A DNA stretch of 64,000 bases from CAZOOW01 sp964581535 (GTDB lineage: Bacteria > Patescibacteriota > Saccharimonadia > Saccharimonadales > Saccharimonadaceae), in NCBI GenBank assembly GCA_964581535.1, contig CAZOOW010000001.1:186001-250000 (forward strand), given 5' to 3'. Every line of letters begins with the position of its first letter. Within the stretch, counting starts at the first letter, position 1. Below are positions 17,342 to 26,083 of the stretch, piece after piece. Under the pieces are notes generated by a model. That model was given only the letters and a program-made list of their open reading frames with translations, was not told where the DNA came from and searched no databases. The position numbers and the translations under genes were made by a program.

Positions 17342-18343
17342 ATGGTAAAAAAGACTGATGTGTTGTTTGTGGTGCTGAATTATAAGGGTTGGCAAGAAAC
17401 CCTGACCTGTATAGATGCTGTTTTGGCCCAAAGCTATAAAGACCTTCAGGTGCTGCTGATAGAGAACGGGTCGGGTGATGAGTCTCTTGAAAAACTAAAA
17501 AAATACAAAACTATGGACCGTGTGATATTTCAGGAGAACGAGAAAAATCTCGGGTTTTCTGGTGGAGTCAACCAAGGTATTCGCTACGCCATAGAGCATG
17601 AGTATCCGTACCTAGTCCTGCTCAACAACGATGCCGTTCCGACCAAAACATGGCTGGAAAAACTGATGGGCGCCATGAATAAACAAGATGTGTCGGTGGT
17701 TACTGGCTTACTGCTGTCGGGAGATGGTAAAAAGATAGAGCACACCGGAGATGGGTATTCATATTGGGGACTGCCGTTTCCATTACAGCGCGACGAACCT
17801 GTAGAAAATGCTCATGATTCCGGGCTAGTTTTCGGTGGGACGGCCGGTGCATCTCTATACAAAACCGAGCTCTTCAAAGATATCGGACTTTTTGATGAAA
17901 CATTTTTCGCCTATTTCGAAGACACCGATGTTAGCCTACGAACACAATTAGCTGGCCATAAGGCATACTATGAAAAATCTGCTGTTGCTTACCACGATCA
18001 TGGTACTACTAGTAGTAAGATTCCGGGCTTTACTGTTTATCAAACATTTAAAAACCTGCCGCTGGTGTATTGGAAAAACACTCCACTGAAGCTTTTGTTT
18101 CCGATTGGTTGGAGATTTTTTGCGTGCTACTGGCTTATGTACATACGCGCCATACTACGCGGTCAATTTGTTATCGCAACCAAAGGGTTACTAATGAGTT
18201 TGTATCTTTTTCCGCATGCGCTAAGGCAGCGAATACGAATACAATCCAGTAAGAGGGTGCCGGCAAGCTATATGAAATCAATCATGTACCCCGGCTTACC
18301 CCCGAACAACAAAAAAACTGCACGTAGGATATTTCACCGATGA
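17342..18343 (+). CDS. GT2 family glycosyltransferase, rhamnosyltransferase-like
   Basis: A 333-residue inverting glycosyltransferase. It has VLFVVLNYKGWQETLTCIDA, IENGSGDESLE, NLGFSGGVNQGIRYA and the metal-binding LLNNDAVP motif (NDA about 96-98), then GGTAGASLYKTELFKDIGLFDE and AYFEDTDVSLR, all typical of WbbL/RfbF-type rhamnosyl or galactofuranosyl transferases. A C-terminal stretch of about 75 residues is basic and hydrophobic and may associate with the membrane. It overlaps the next glycosyltransferase gene by four bases. The donor sugar cannot be assigned. Confidence 0.9.
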   Translation: MVKKTDVLFVVLNYKGWQETLTCIDAVLAQSYKDLQVLLIENGSGDESLEKLKKYKTMDRVIFQENEKNLGFSGGVNQGIRYAIEHEYPYLVLLNNDAVPTKTWLEKLMGAMNKQDVSVVTGLLLSGDGKKIEHTGDGYSYWGLPFPLQRDEPVENAHDSGLVFGGTAGASLYKTELFKDIGLFDETFFAYFEDTDVSLRTQLAGHKAYYEKSAVAYHDHGTTSSKIPGFTVYQTFKNLPLVYWKNTPLKLLFPIGWRFFACYWLMYIRAILRGQFVIATKGLLMSLYLFPHALRQRIRIQSSKRVPASYMKSIMYPGLPPNNKKTARRIFHR

Positions 18344-19437
18344 ATCATATTGTCATCGACGCACGGTTTATCAATTCTGGAACCGGAACGTACGTACGTG
18401 AGCTTCTGAATAATCTGCAAGAAATTGATAAAACACACCGCTACACGGTTTTGATTCCGTCAAAAGATATGGGTTATTGGAAACCGAAGTCAGATAACTT
18501 CATACCGCATCCGGCAGACTTTCCCTTTTATTCCACGTCAGAACAAATTGGTTTGAAAAAAGCTATCGAGGATTTAAAGCCTAGCCTTGTTCACTTCGCC
18601 ATGCCGCAACAACCAATTTTTTACCATGGAAAAAAAGTTACGACGATGCACGACATGACCCTTCTAAATACGTATAACTCAGATATTAATTGGTTCGAGT
18701 ATAAAATGAAGCAACTAGTTGGACGTTGGGTTTGGAAAAAGATTGCGCGTGATAATGACCATGTTATCGCCATATCGGAAAATACGAAACGAGAGTATCA
18801 GGGTTTTACAAAAATACCGGATGAAAAGATTTCGGTCATTTATGAAGCGGGGGGTATTAGGTCAGATAAGCTAGAAAAATACTCCGAATTACCGTTCAAA
18901 CAGTTTATTCTCTACGTAGGTCAGCAGCCGGACTATAAAAATATCCGACGCCTCGCGAAGGCTCATCAAAAACTTTTAGAAAAACATCCTGAGCTCGGTC
19001 TCGTACTGGTTGGCAGAATGAATAAAGACACCGAGAAAAATAAAAAGTATTTTGAAAACCTTGGGTATAAAAATATCCACTTCACAGGCTTTATAGATGA
19101 TACTCAGCGCAACTGGTTATATACGAAATGCGCAGCATATGTTTTCCCGTCACTCATGGAAGGATTCGGGCTTCCTCCGCTCGAGGCGATGACTTACGGC
19201 GCTCCAGTTATCTCCAGCAATACGTCCTGTATGTCAGAAATACTCGGTGACGCTCCGGTTTATTTTGATCCGTATAACGTCGATGATATTGCGGAAAAAA
19301 TCGAAAAAGTGATAGGAAATAGCGACTTACGAAAAGGAATGGTCGTAAAGGGTTACAAACAAGTTAAGAAGTATTCGTGGAAGAAAACGGCGGAAGAAAC
19401 GCTGGCCGTCTATAAAAAAGTATTGGGTGAGAGCTAA
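18340..19437 (+). CDS. GT4 family glycosyltransferase
   Basis: A 365-residue GT-B fold retaining glycosyltransferase. The N-terminal domain begins IVIDARFINSGTGTYVRELL, and the interdomain region has HVIAISENTKREY. The C-terminal donor site shows FILYVGQQPDYKNIRRL and PSLMEGFGLPPLEAM with the E-x7-E pair, then GAPVISSNTSCMSEILG. This pattern is close to mannosyl- and rhamnosyltransferases of the WbpZ/MtfB kind. It is co-translated with the GT2 gene before it and convergent with khpB (stops overlap by four bases), with no terminator between them. Confidence 0.9.
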   Translation: MNHIVIDARFINSGTGTYVRELLNNLQEIDKTHRYTVLIPSKDMGYWKPKSDNFIPHPADFPFYSTSEQIGLKKAIEDLKPSLVHFAMPQQPIFYHGKKVTTMHDMTLLNTYNSDINWFEYKMKQLVGRWVWKKIARDNDHVIAISENTKREYQGFTKIPDEKISVIYEAGGIRSDKLEKYSELPFKQFILYVGQQPDYKNIRRLAKAHQKLLEKHPELGLVLVGRMNKDTEKNKKYFENLGYKNIHFTGFIDDTQRNWLYTKCAAYVFPSLMEGFGLPPLEAMTYGAPVISSNTSCMSEILGDAPVYFDPYNVDDIAEKIEKVIGNSDLRKGMVVKGYKQVKKYSWKKTAEETLAVYKKVLGES

Positions 19438-19916
19438 TCTTCGGATTCGGAATCATCACCGCTACTGATGAGGACGATATGACGGTCGCGGCCTTCGCCT
19501 TCGGACTCGGTTGTGATATCGCTATAGTCACTGACGGCTTGGTGGACAATGCGTCGTTCTGCGGCATTCATCGGATTTAAATGAAACGGTTCGCTAGACT
19601 CCCGGGCTTTTTTTACCCATTCAGGAACGTGCTCAAGTAGCCGGTCGTAGCGCTGTCGTTTGTAGTCTGCAATATCGAGATTAACTCGGTAAATTTCCGC
19701 GTTCTGGTTTTTCAACGTCGTTGAAATCATCTGCTGTAGTGAGCGGAGTGTGTCACCGCGCTGACCAATCAAAAAACCGTTTAGGTGCGTTGACGGAACA
19801 TGCAGTTCGATAACTTCTTCATCACAACTCGCCCGTACATCTGTGTTAAGTCCAAAAAATGACAAAATGTCTTCAACGTATTTTTTTGCATACGCGATTG
19901 ATGATTCTTTATCCAT
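19434..19916 (-). CDS. khpB: KhpB/Jag RNA-binding protein (KH + R3H), short form
   Basis: A 160-residue RNA-binding protein of the Jag/SpoIIIJ-associated family. A KH domain at about 35-85 contains the GxxG-type loop IGQRGDTLRSLQQM, and an R3H domain at about 90-150 has RQRYDRLLEHV and LNPMNAAERRIVHQAV. The N-terminal Jag_N domain found in Firmicutes is missing, so the protein is close to a bare KH-R3H unit. The tail is acidic (SGDDSESED). It lies immediately after yidC on the same strand, the usual order in bacterial origin regions. Confidence 0.9.
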   Translation of the reverse strand: MDKESSIAYAKKYVEDILSFFGLNTDVRASCDEEVIELHVPSTHLNGFLIGQRGDTLRSLQQMISTTLKNQNAEIYRVNLDIADYKRQRYDRLLEHVPEWVKKARESSEPFHLNPMNAAERRIVHQAVSDYSDITTESEGEGRDRHIVLISSGDDSESED

Positions 19917-19918
19917 GG

Positions 19919-20950
19919 TTATCTCCTCCGTTTTTTACGCTTTGTCTTTTTTGATTTTTGGGGAGGAGTTGCGACAGGCTTTTTAGTTTCGTCTGCCGTT
20001 ATGATTCGTACTGTGGTTTCGCCGCTGGTTTTCGCAGGCTTTGGCTCAAGTAGTGATCGTCGCTTTTTTTTCTCTTCTTTTGGTTTGACGGGATTAACTA
20101 CGGTCGCCTTAGTGCCGTCGCTTGCGATAATTTCCATTTCTTCAACATCTTGATTAAGAACAGAACGCTGCTGCATAATCGCAACGAGGCTGGAAACAAG
20201 GAAGTAGAGAACCAAGGCGGCAGGAAGATATAAACCGATAAGAAGCGTCATGAACGGGAATAGAATAATCATGTTGTTCGTCATGATAGTACTGACTTCA
20301 GACTGGTCAATATCCTTACCTTTTGATGCATCGCGGAACATATCTCGAAGTTTTTTCTTGCTATCTGGTTTTGGCGTGATTTGTCGAGACTGAATATATT
20401 GAGCGCACGCAGCAAGGACTGCAAGTGCAATAGCCGGCCAATATATTTCTGACTGTGTGATTGCTACCTTGGAAAGGTTGATAACATTTAAAAGCGACTC
20501 GTTAAATTGATGTGAAGCGTTGTTGATTATATTTGCAATCGGTTGTAATTGCTCGATAGGTTGATAGGTGAATTTTTCTATCTGGTCGCGTTGAGTTGTG
20601 ATGATTTGAATAACCCGATAGAGCGCGATAAAAATAGGGAGCTGAAGTAGAAGCAACCCGATAGAACTAAATGGTTTTACGCCGCGTTCGCGGTAGAGCT
20701 CCATCATGAGCTGGGCTTCACGCTGCTTATCGCCTCCGGATTTGGCTTTGATCTTTTTCAGCTCCGGCTGGAGACCGCGCATCAGTTTTGTTTGATGCAA
20801 CTGCTTTTTGACAAGCGGCCACATAAGTAACCTGACGAGAACCGTCAATATAATAAGGCTGATGCCAAAGTCACTGCCCGGGATCACCCCGTATATAAAT
20901 GCCAGCACGTTAAATATGGGCTGTACAATAAATTGATCAAATAAACTCAT
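19919..20950 (-). CDS. yidC: YidC/Oxa1 membrane protein insertase
   Basis: A 343-residue insertase. Its core has the YidC pattern: hydrophobic segment about 28-50 with the conserved Arg in VRLLMWPLVKKQLHQT, the cytoplasmic hairpin (LQPELKKIKAKSGGD), LYRERGVKPFSSIGLLLLQLPIFIALYRV, and later membrane segments near 170-190 and 225-260. There is no large periplasmic domain, as in Gram-positive YidC1/SpoIIIJ. The C-terminal 70 residues are very basic (KKSKKTKRKKRRR) and probably bind ribosomes. It is coupled to khpB two bases downstream. Confidence 0.93.
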   Translation of the reverse strand: MSLFDQFIVQPIFNVLAFIYGVIPGSDFGISLIILTVLVRLLMWPLVKKQLHQTKLMRGLQPELKKIKAKSGGDKQREAQLMMELYRERGVKPFSSIGLLLLQLPIFIALYRVIQIITTQRDQIEKFTYQPIEQLQPIANIINNASHQFNESLLNVINLSKVAITQSEIYWPAIALAVLAACAQYIQSRQITPKPDSKKKLRDMFRDASKGKDIDQSEVSTIMTNNMIILFPFMTLLIGLYLPAALVLYFLVSSLVAIMQQRSVLNQDVEEMEIIASDGTKATVVNPVKPKEEKKKRRSLLEPKPAKTSGETTVRIITADETKKPVATPPQKSKKTKRKKRRR

Positions 20951-20993
20951 AGACTAGGGTTATTTTACCAGATACAGGGGCATTTTAATAGGG

Positions 20994-23606
20994 TTAGCGA
21001 AGTTTAATATACACCGCTGCTGCTATCAATAAGCCCAGCGCTACCGCAATCGATAGCGGGATAGCAAGGATGGATAGTCGTGAGTTGCTATTTGTTTGAA
21101 CTGTGCTCTGCTTCACAAATTTTTGGTTAGCCGTAACAGGCTGCGTTAGCGATGATGAACCCAAAGTGTTACCAAAATATAACTCGTCACCATTTGTTGC
21201 ATCCGAAAATATATTTGTAGCAAATGTATTCGCTGTTGGACTCAACACAGCAGTGCTCGATGGAGTGACTAGAGTTGTTCTATTTGATAGTAGCGGCAAC
21301 TTTGGTGCCTCAGGCGAAGTTTGTGTTTCGCTGTTTTCTGGTTGCACCGGCTTGTCTGCTGTTCGGAGATCATACGTTTTTACGACATCGTCATTCGTAC
21401 TTGAGATAGGTTTTGATTTGCCATCTTCACCAACAGCATCAATAGAAATATGCGGGTCAGTTTTATGCGTGTCGGTAATGGTAAGTTTTCTACTTCGCGT
21501 AGCTGCAAGGATTGATCCGTCTTCTTCTCGAATCAAATACACAAGCTCTTCGTCACCATAGTACTCCGGCTCAGCCCACGTATATACAACGTCATTATCA
21601 TGTATTGTTTTTTCGATTTCGGTTATGGGACCAGGAATTTTGGCAACATATCCAGCTGGTTTTATTTGGATATCGAATGGTATGGTGGTGAGGGCATAGG
21701 GAGGATATGGCTCTGGGCAACCATACGAACATCCTGCTCCCACGTTCGACTGAATTTTTATCTGTACTGCGCCTCGACAATCCCCGGCGACTGATGGAAT
21801 ATACGAAATTTCCTGCGATATCTTATATATATTACTGTTTCCAATATCAGCACAGTTCAGATACCAAGTGAAGGTTTTTGAATCTCCCCGTTTATCAGCT
21901 GCTGCAAGATATCCAAACTGATCATTAACTTTTATAGTTACCGGCTTTCCAACCTCGCCACTGATTGCACTGACTGATACTTTTGTTGCGGATCGAATAG
22001 AGAGGTTTTTGTTTATCGTTTTATCGAGTGCATAATATTTAAAATTCGGCCACCCATAGTTAGTGTTATTGTCATAAAGCCACGTATAGCCACCGGGTGT
22101 TACACTACTCATCATCTTCAGGTAAACATTCGCACTTTGTGTAAGTGTAGGGTTTTCGTTTGTCGCTATAGTAAAACCAGACGTATCAGTAGGAACCGGA
22201 AAACCGAGAAAGGTAATTTGCTTTTCCCTAAAACTATCGATAAGTTGCTGACTCAGTTGATCTTTATAGTAAAGACTCTGGGCACCTGGATCATTCCAGT
22301 TTTTTGACGGCATAGTTGGGCCAGTTCCAGCAAGGCCAGTAATTCCGACCACAGTTTTGCCCGCATCACTCCGCCAGCTAACATTACTTGCGAATCGTGC
22401 ACCTTCTCGAAGCTGTGTGCGCTCATAAACCCCATTTGTAGCAGGAAGGTAAAGGTTTTTTAGGAGCGTGTCGTAATCATTTGGATTAGAGGTAAAGTCC
22501 ATCAAAAGTTGAGGCGGACCGTCCTGCTCTCGTCCATAGCTAACGACCGCAAGTCGCGTATCTCCACATCCGCTTTCCAAAAGAGCCTGGCCAGCGGTTC
22601 TCGCAGGTTGCAATACATTGTTCACATACCGTTTTTCCCACATTTTTGTGTCGGTAAACAATGAGTTGTTGCGGCGCATAACAGGTGAAGTATCCAACAA
22701 AACGACTATGTCTTGTTTCTTGTTATTCGTACATGCCTCTGGAGGTTTGAGACTTTTATCCGTTCCGTTTGGATAATTTATGACGTTGGCGATCTCGAGT
22801 GCCATGTTATTAATATCGCCATTACTACTATATTTTCTATGTCCAGCATCTGTACCGGTCATAGTGCATATCATGTCATCCTTGTGACACCAGGAGCCAA
22901 ACTTATACCTCAGATTAGGAATATTCGAGTCATAAGGAGTTTTTGAGATTAATATTCCACCCTGGATATAAGGTATTGCACTTCCCCTGTACCAATACGG
23001 ATCAGTTGTCATACTTTGTGGTGTAGATTTTATATCCAGTTTAGGATCTCCCAGTAATCCAATATATTTAACCCTATGAAGAATATTGTTAAATCTTTCA
23101 TCCGACATTATTTTTCCAATAACGTCCGCTCCTTGAGAGTACCCAACAAGCACAAGATTTGTTTCTTTACAGTTCGATTTATCTATAAATTCAAAGAAAT
23201 TCTCTATACCATTTTGAACAGAATTCTTATAGGCGCCAAACTCTTGTCCACTTATTATAGCTTCAACGCCATTTAACATACCGTAATCATTTTCATTATT
23301 TGAGTTATCCCAACCCCATACGGCTACAGCAGGGTAATCATAGTTAATTCCTAACAGCATTTGCTTACTTAATGATTTAAAATCAGCCGTAACATTAATT
23401 GAGTTTAACTTTTCGGTTATTTGTTTTTTAACTTCATTTTCCATTTCTGCACCAATTGATTGACCAGATCCTCTCGCATAGATGACATCGATATTAGGAC
23501 ATTCTGATGCCGAGGCGTTTCCCGAGGAATACAGTAAAGGTATAACGAAAACAATACTCAACCATAATTTTGAATATTTGAACATATTTGAAGTATATGT
23601 ACTCAT
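20994..23606 (-). CDS. Secreted cutinase-like / von Willebrand A protein with C-terminal membrane anchor
   Basis: An 870-residue exported protein. Its signal peptide ends near residue 34 (NASASEC). Residues about 36-280 form a cutinase-like alpha/beta hydrolase: VIYARGSGQS, the nucleophile elbow GYSQG with Ser157, and GLLGDPKLD near 185. Residues about 300-480 look like a von Willebrand A domain (IVVLLDTSPVMRR, a partial MIDAS), followed by Ig-like segments, a Pro/Thr-rich stretch and a final membrane helix with a KLR end. Cutinases of mycolic-acid bacteria cleave lipid esters, so attack on or binding to an actinobacterial host envelope is a reasonable hypothesis. ATG 23606 is chosen because of the -10 box 5 bases upstream. 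It interrupts the usual rnpA-yidC order. Confidence 0.78.
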   Translation of the reverse strand: MSTYTSNMFKYSKLWLSIVFVIPLLYSSGNASASECPNIDVIYARGSGQSIGAEMENEVKKQITEKLNSINVTADFKSLSKQMLLGINYDYPAVAVWGWDNSNNENDYGMLNGVEAIISGQEFGAYKNSVQNGIENFFEFIDKSNCKETNLVLVGYSQGADVIGKIMSDERFNNILHRVKYIGLLGDPKLDIKSTPQSMTTDPYWYRGSAIPYIQGGILISKTPYDSNIPNLRYKFGSWCHKDDMICTMTGTDAGHRKYSSNGDINNMALEIANVINYPNGTDKSLKPPEACTNNKKQDIVVLLDTSPVMRRNNSLFTDTKMWEKRYVNNVLQPARTAGQALLESGCGDTRLAVVSYGREQDGPPQLLMDFTSNPNDYDTLLKNLYLPATNGVYERTQLREGARFASNVSWRSDAGKTVVGITGLAGTGPTMPSKNWNDPGAQSLYYKDQLSQQLIDSFREKQITFLGFPVPTDTSGFTIATNENPTLTQSANVYLKMMSSVTPGGYTWLYDNNTNYGWPNFKYYALDKTINKNLSIRSATKVSVSAISGEVGKPVTIKVNDQFGYLAAADKRGDSKTFTWYLNCADIGNSNIYKISQEISYIPSVAGDCRGAVQIKIQSNVGAGCSYGCPEPYPPYALTTIPFDIQIKPAGYVAKIPGPITEIEKTIHDNDVVYTWAEPEYYGDEELVYLIREEDGSILAATRSRKLTITDTHKTDPHISIDAVGEDGKSKPISSTNDDVVKTYDLRTADKPVQPENSETQTSPEAPKLPLLSNRTTLVTPSSTAVLSPTANTFATNIFSDATNGDELYFGNTLGSSSLTQPVTANQKFVKQSTVQTNSNSRLSILAIPLSIAVALGLLIAAAVYIKLR

Positions 23607-23610
23607 AGGT

Positions 23611-23617
23611 GATAATA
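23611..23617. promoter_or_regulatory. Overlapping divergent -10 boxes
   Basis: The same few bases serve both strands: GATAAT (23611-23616) lies 7 bases before plus-strand ATG 23624, and TATTAT (23617-23612) lies 5 bases before minus-strand ATG 23606. Only 17 bases separate the two start codons. Confidence 0.45.
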
Positions 23618-23623
23618 GCAAGC

Positions 23624-23890
23624 ATGAGCAATAATATTATTTATAAGGTTCTTCCCTTGATTAATATGTTAGTTGTTATCATTGGTTGGTTTATATATGG
23701 TTTTTCTGGTTTTACTAACGAATCAACTCAACTTCTTTTTGGGGTATTTTCGGCATTATTAGTTTTTGTTATTAGTTATATAACAAAATATATAATGAAA
23801 TTAAAGAGTGGCATACACACTTTATCTCTTATCATGGGGCTTATCTATGTAATTTGGATGGTAGTAAACGTACTAGTAACACTATTTTAA
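23624..23890 (+). CDS. Small three-helix membrane protein, unknown function
   Basis: An 88-residue, strongly hydrophobic protein with three predicted membrane helices (about 8-27, 36-57 and 64-87) and almost no soluble part. I recognise no family. The frame extends upstream to a GTG at 23609, but ATG 23624 has a GATAAT box 7 bases upstream and fits the local rule for starts. It is divergent from the cutinase-like gene with overlapping promoters and convergent with rnpA, and its sequence is distinctly AT-rich. It may be part of the same inserted module. Confidence 0.6.
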   Translation: MSNNIIYKVLPLINMLVVIIGWFIYGFSGFTNESTQLLFGVFSALLVFVISYITKYIMKLKSGIHTLSLIMGLIYVIWMVVNVLVTLF

Positions 23891-23917
23891 CTACCAACGT
23901 AAATATAATCGAAAATA

Positions 23918-24256
23918 CTAGTTTAGAGGTTTCAGTACGCTTATTATACTTTTTTCTAGCTCTTTATGTGGCATAGTCAACAGCTCTGGCGAAAAGACAG
24001 CAATAGAGATATCGTAGCCCTCGGGAATTTTATCCCAATTAGTTCTAATAACCTCAAACACGCGGCGGCGGATGCGGTTTCGTTTAACGGAGCTTTTGAA
24101 CACTTTTTTTCCTACGACAATAGCAACACGTGTATGTTCGCGGTTTTTATTTTCAACGTAGCGAATCGCAATAAAACGGTTCCGAGCAGTTTTGCCATTT
24201 TTTAAAACGTAGCGCAGGCTACCGTGACCATGAAAACGATGTTTTTGTGAAAGCAT
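23918..24256 (-). CDS. rnpA: Ribonuclease P protein component
   Basis: A 112-residue basic protein that assists RNase P RNA in maturing tRNA 5' ends. It has the N-terminal LSQKHRFHGHGSL motif, and the family signature RVAIVVGKKVFKSSVKRNRIRRRVFEVIR, shown here only as VVGKKVFKSSVKRNRIRRR, at about 45-63. The length is normal. It follows rpmH on the same strand with a hairpin (24276-24305) between them. The start is ATG, with AT-rich sequence upstream and no Shine-Dalgarno sequence. Confidence 0.95.
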   Translation of the reverse strand: MLSQKHRFHGHGSLRYVLKNGKTARNRFIAIRYVENKNREHTRVAIVVGKKVFKSSVKRNRIRRRVFEVIRTNWDKIPEGYDISIAVFSPELLTMPHKELEKSIISVLKPLN

Positions 24257-24270
24257 ATATTTATATAGTA

Positions 24271-24305
24271 CTAAAAACTGCCGTACTTTTTATCGTCCGG
24301 CAGTT
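24271..24305 (-). terminator. Hairpin between rpmH and rnpA
   Basis: An 8-bp perfect stem (24276-24283 with 24298-24305) and 14-base loop; the minus-strand transcript continues with a T-run (TTTTT). It could terminate or attenuate rpmH transcription before rnpA. Confidence 0.55.
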
Positions 24306-24327
24306 AAAAACGTCACGTCGCACAATA

Positions 24328-24465
24328 TTAGACACTGATTTTTTTACGCTTTTTCAAACGACGGGCTTTTAGGACGAGGCGTCCAGCTTTGCTCGCCATA
24401 CGCGCACGAAAACCGTGTACGCGTGCGCGTCGACGGGTTTTAGGTTGGTGTGTTCGCTTTGGCAT
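24328..24465 (-). CDS. rpmH: Ribosomal protein bL34
   Basis: A 45-residue, very basic large-subunit ribosomal protein. MPKRTHQPKTRRRARVHGF, RARMASKAGRLVLKARR and KKRKK match bL34 closely, including the GFRARM core. It is adjacent to the dnaA origin region, where rpmH is almost always found. A TATAAT box (minus strand, 24475-24480) lies 9 bases before the ATG, so its transcript should have a leader of only a few bases. Confidence 0.96.
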   Translation of the reverse strand: MPKRTHQPKTRRRARVHGFRARMASKAGRLVLKARRLKKRKKISV

Positions 24466-24727
24466 ATCTGAAAAATTATACCAAACTCCCCTGTTTTACT
24501 CAAGAATGTGTTTGATTTTTCGTAAAATATATATATTTGTATGAAAGTTATCCACATATTCGTTATAGTTATCCACTTCTCTTACAGGGGTCACTACGGA
24601 TTGTGCATAACTCCCACCCCTATTTGACATTACTTTCGTCCAGATAACATTCCAGGTTGTGGATAACTATGAATCTCGGGTATAGTAGAAGGTAGATTTA
24701 CCGAAGTTGTGAGGGAGAATAAGCCGA
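24466..24727. other. oriC part 1: DnaA-box cluster between rpmH and dnaA
   Basis: This gene-free stretch holds four DnaA-box-like 9-mers: perfect TTATCCACA at 24548-24556 and, inverted, at 24658-24666; TTATCCACT at 24569-24577; and an inverted TTATGCACA at 24602-24610. The sequence around 24520-24545 is very AT-rich. A TATAGT at about 24679-24684 could be the dnaA -10 box, giving a leader of about 40 bases and suggesting autoregulation by DnaA. The position between rpmH and dnaA is classical for a replication origin. Confidence 0.75.
24475..24480 (-). promoter_or_regulatory. -10 box of rpmH
   Basis: Consensus TATAAT on the minus strand, 9 bases before ATG 24465. Confidence 0.55.
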
Positions 24728-26083
24728 GTGGATCAAAAACTGTGGCAAGCAGTATTAGGTGAGATAGAAGTTTCTGTGTCGCGTGGCACCTATATAACGT
24801 GGTTCAAAAATACCGAGTTACTATCACTCGGCGACAATGAGGCAAATATCGCCGTCGCTAATATTTTTGCTAAACAACAATTTGAGACAAAGTTCGACAC
24901 TATTATCCTCGAGTCGTTAAAAAATAACGGTGCATCCGTTGAGCGCGTCACCTATACGATTCGCGGTGCAAAACCGAAGAAAGCTAGCGATACTCAATCC
25001 CCTCTCGCTGAAGCAGTACGAGATCATGAAAAAAAACGTGGTACTACAGGGACTAAAACTACACAGTCTACTGGTCTAAACCCTAAATACACATTTGATA
25101 CATTTGTGGTTGGAGGAAGCAATGATCTTGCCTATGCAGCAGCGCAGGCCGTCGCTTCAAACCCCGGTACCAAATACAACCCTCTGTTTTTATATGGTGG
25201 AGTTGGACTCGGTAAGACCCATTTAGCACAAGCTGTTGGACACGAAGTGGTGAGAAAAAAACCGAACACAAAAGTGTTATATATCAGCACCGATACATTT
25301 GTGAATGAGTTTCTCGATAGTATCCGTTTTAAGAAAAAAGGATTCTCTAGTAAATACCGTGGTGTTGATGTGCTTATTGTTGATGATATGCAGTTTATAG
25401 CCGGTAAAGAAAAAACTCAGGAAGAATTTTTCCATACGTTTAATTCCCTGCACCAAACGAACAAACAAATTATCATTACTAGTGATAAGCCGCCTCGAAA
25501 TATCCCTACCCTCACCGAGCGCCTACGTAGCAGGTTCGAATGGGGTATGGCCATAGATATCCAAATGCCGGATTTTGAAACCCGTTGTGCAATCCTCGAA
25601 ACAAAAGCAGCTCAAAGCGGCGTAAATATCGGGCGTGAAACCGTCGAATACCTCGCAAATAATATAAAAACAAATATCCGTGAACTCGAAGGTGCCTTGA
25701 ACCAATTATTAGCATTTTCTGAGATGCGCGGCATCGAACCAGATATCCAAACAGCTTCGGGTCTCTTAGGAAATGCTCGGGCTTCCAGGCCAGCTCATAT
25801 TACACCGAAGCAGATTATAGACCGAACAGCAAAACACTTCCAGATAGACGGTAGTGATATACGTAGCCCTAAACGAGATAAACATATTGTTGTACCTCGG
25901 CAAATTGCTATGTATCTCCTTAGAAGCGAGCTACATATGAGTTTTCCGAGAATCGCCCATGAACTCGGCCGAAAAGATCACACCACCGCTATACACTCTG
26001 TTGATAAAATTGAGAACGCAATAAAACTGGACTTTATCATTCGCGAACAAGTTTCAGAAATAAAGGAAAAATTGTATGCATAG
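24728..26083 (+). CDS. dnaA: Chromosomal replication initiator protein DnaA
   Basis: A 451-residue AAA+ initiator with normal domain order. Domain I (about 1-75) contains TYITWFKNTEL, domain II is a short Thr/Lys-rich linker, and the AAA+ domain at about 118-325 has Walker A GGVGLGKTH (157-165), Walker B VLIVDDMQFIAGKEKTQEEFF and the sensor region TSDKPPRNIPTLTERLRSRF. Domain IV ends with VPRQIAMYLLRSEL and the DNA-recognition signature ELGRKDHTTAIHSVDKI. The start is GTG with GAGGGAG about 10 bases upstream. It lies between two clusters of DnaA boxes and starts the dnaA-dnaN-recF series. Confidence 0.97.
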   Translation: MDQKLWQAVLGEIEVSVSRGTYITWFKNTELLSLGDNEANIAVANIFAKQQFETKFDTIILESLKNNGASVERVTYTIRGAKPKKASDTQSPLAEAVRDHEKKRGTTGTKTTQSTGLNPKYTFDTFVVGGSNDLAYAAAQAVASNPGTKYNPLFLYGGVGLGKTHLAQAVGHEVVRKKPNTKVLYISTDTFVNEFLDSIRFKKKGFSSKYRGVDVLIVDDMQFIAGKEKTQEEFFHTFNSLHQTNKQIIITSDKPPRNIPTLTERLRSRFEWGMAIDIQMPDFETRCAILETKAAQSGVNIGRETVEYLANNIKTNIRELEGALNQLLAFSEMRGIEPDIQTASGLLGNARASRPAHITPKQIIDRTAKHFQIDGSDIRSPKRDKHIVVPRQIAMYLLRSELHMSFPRIAHELGRKDHTTAIHSVDKIENAIKLDFIIREQVSEIKEKLYA

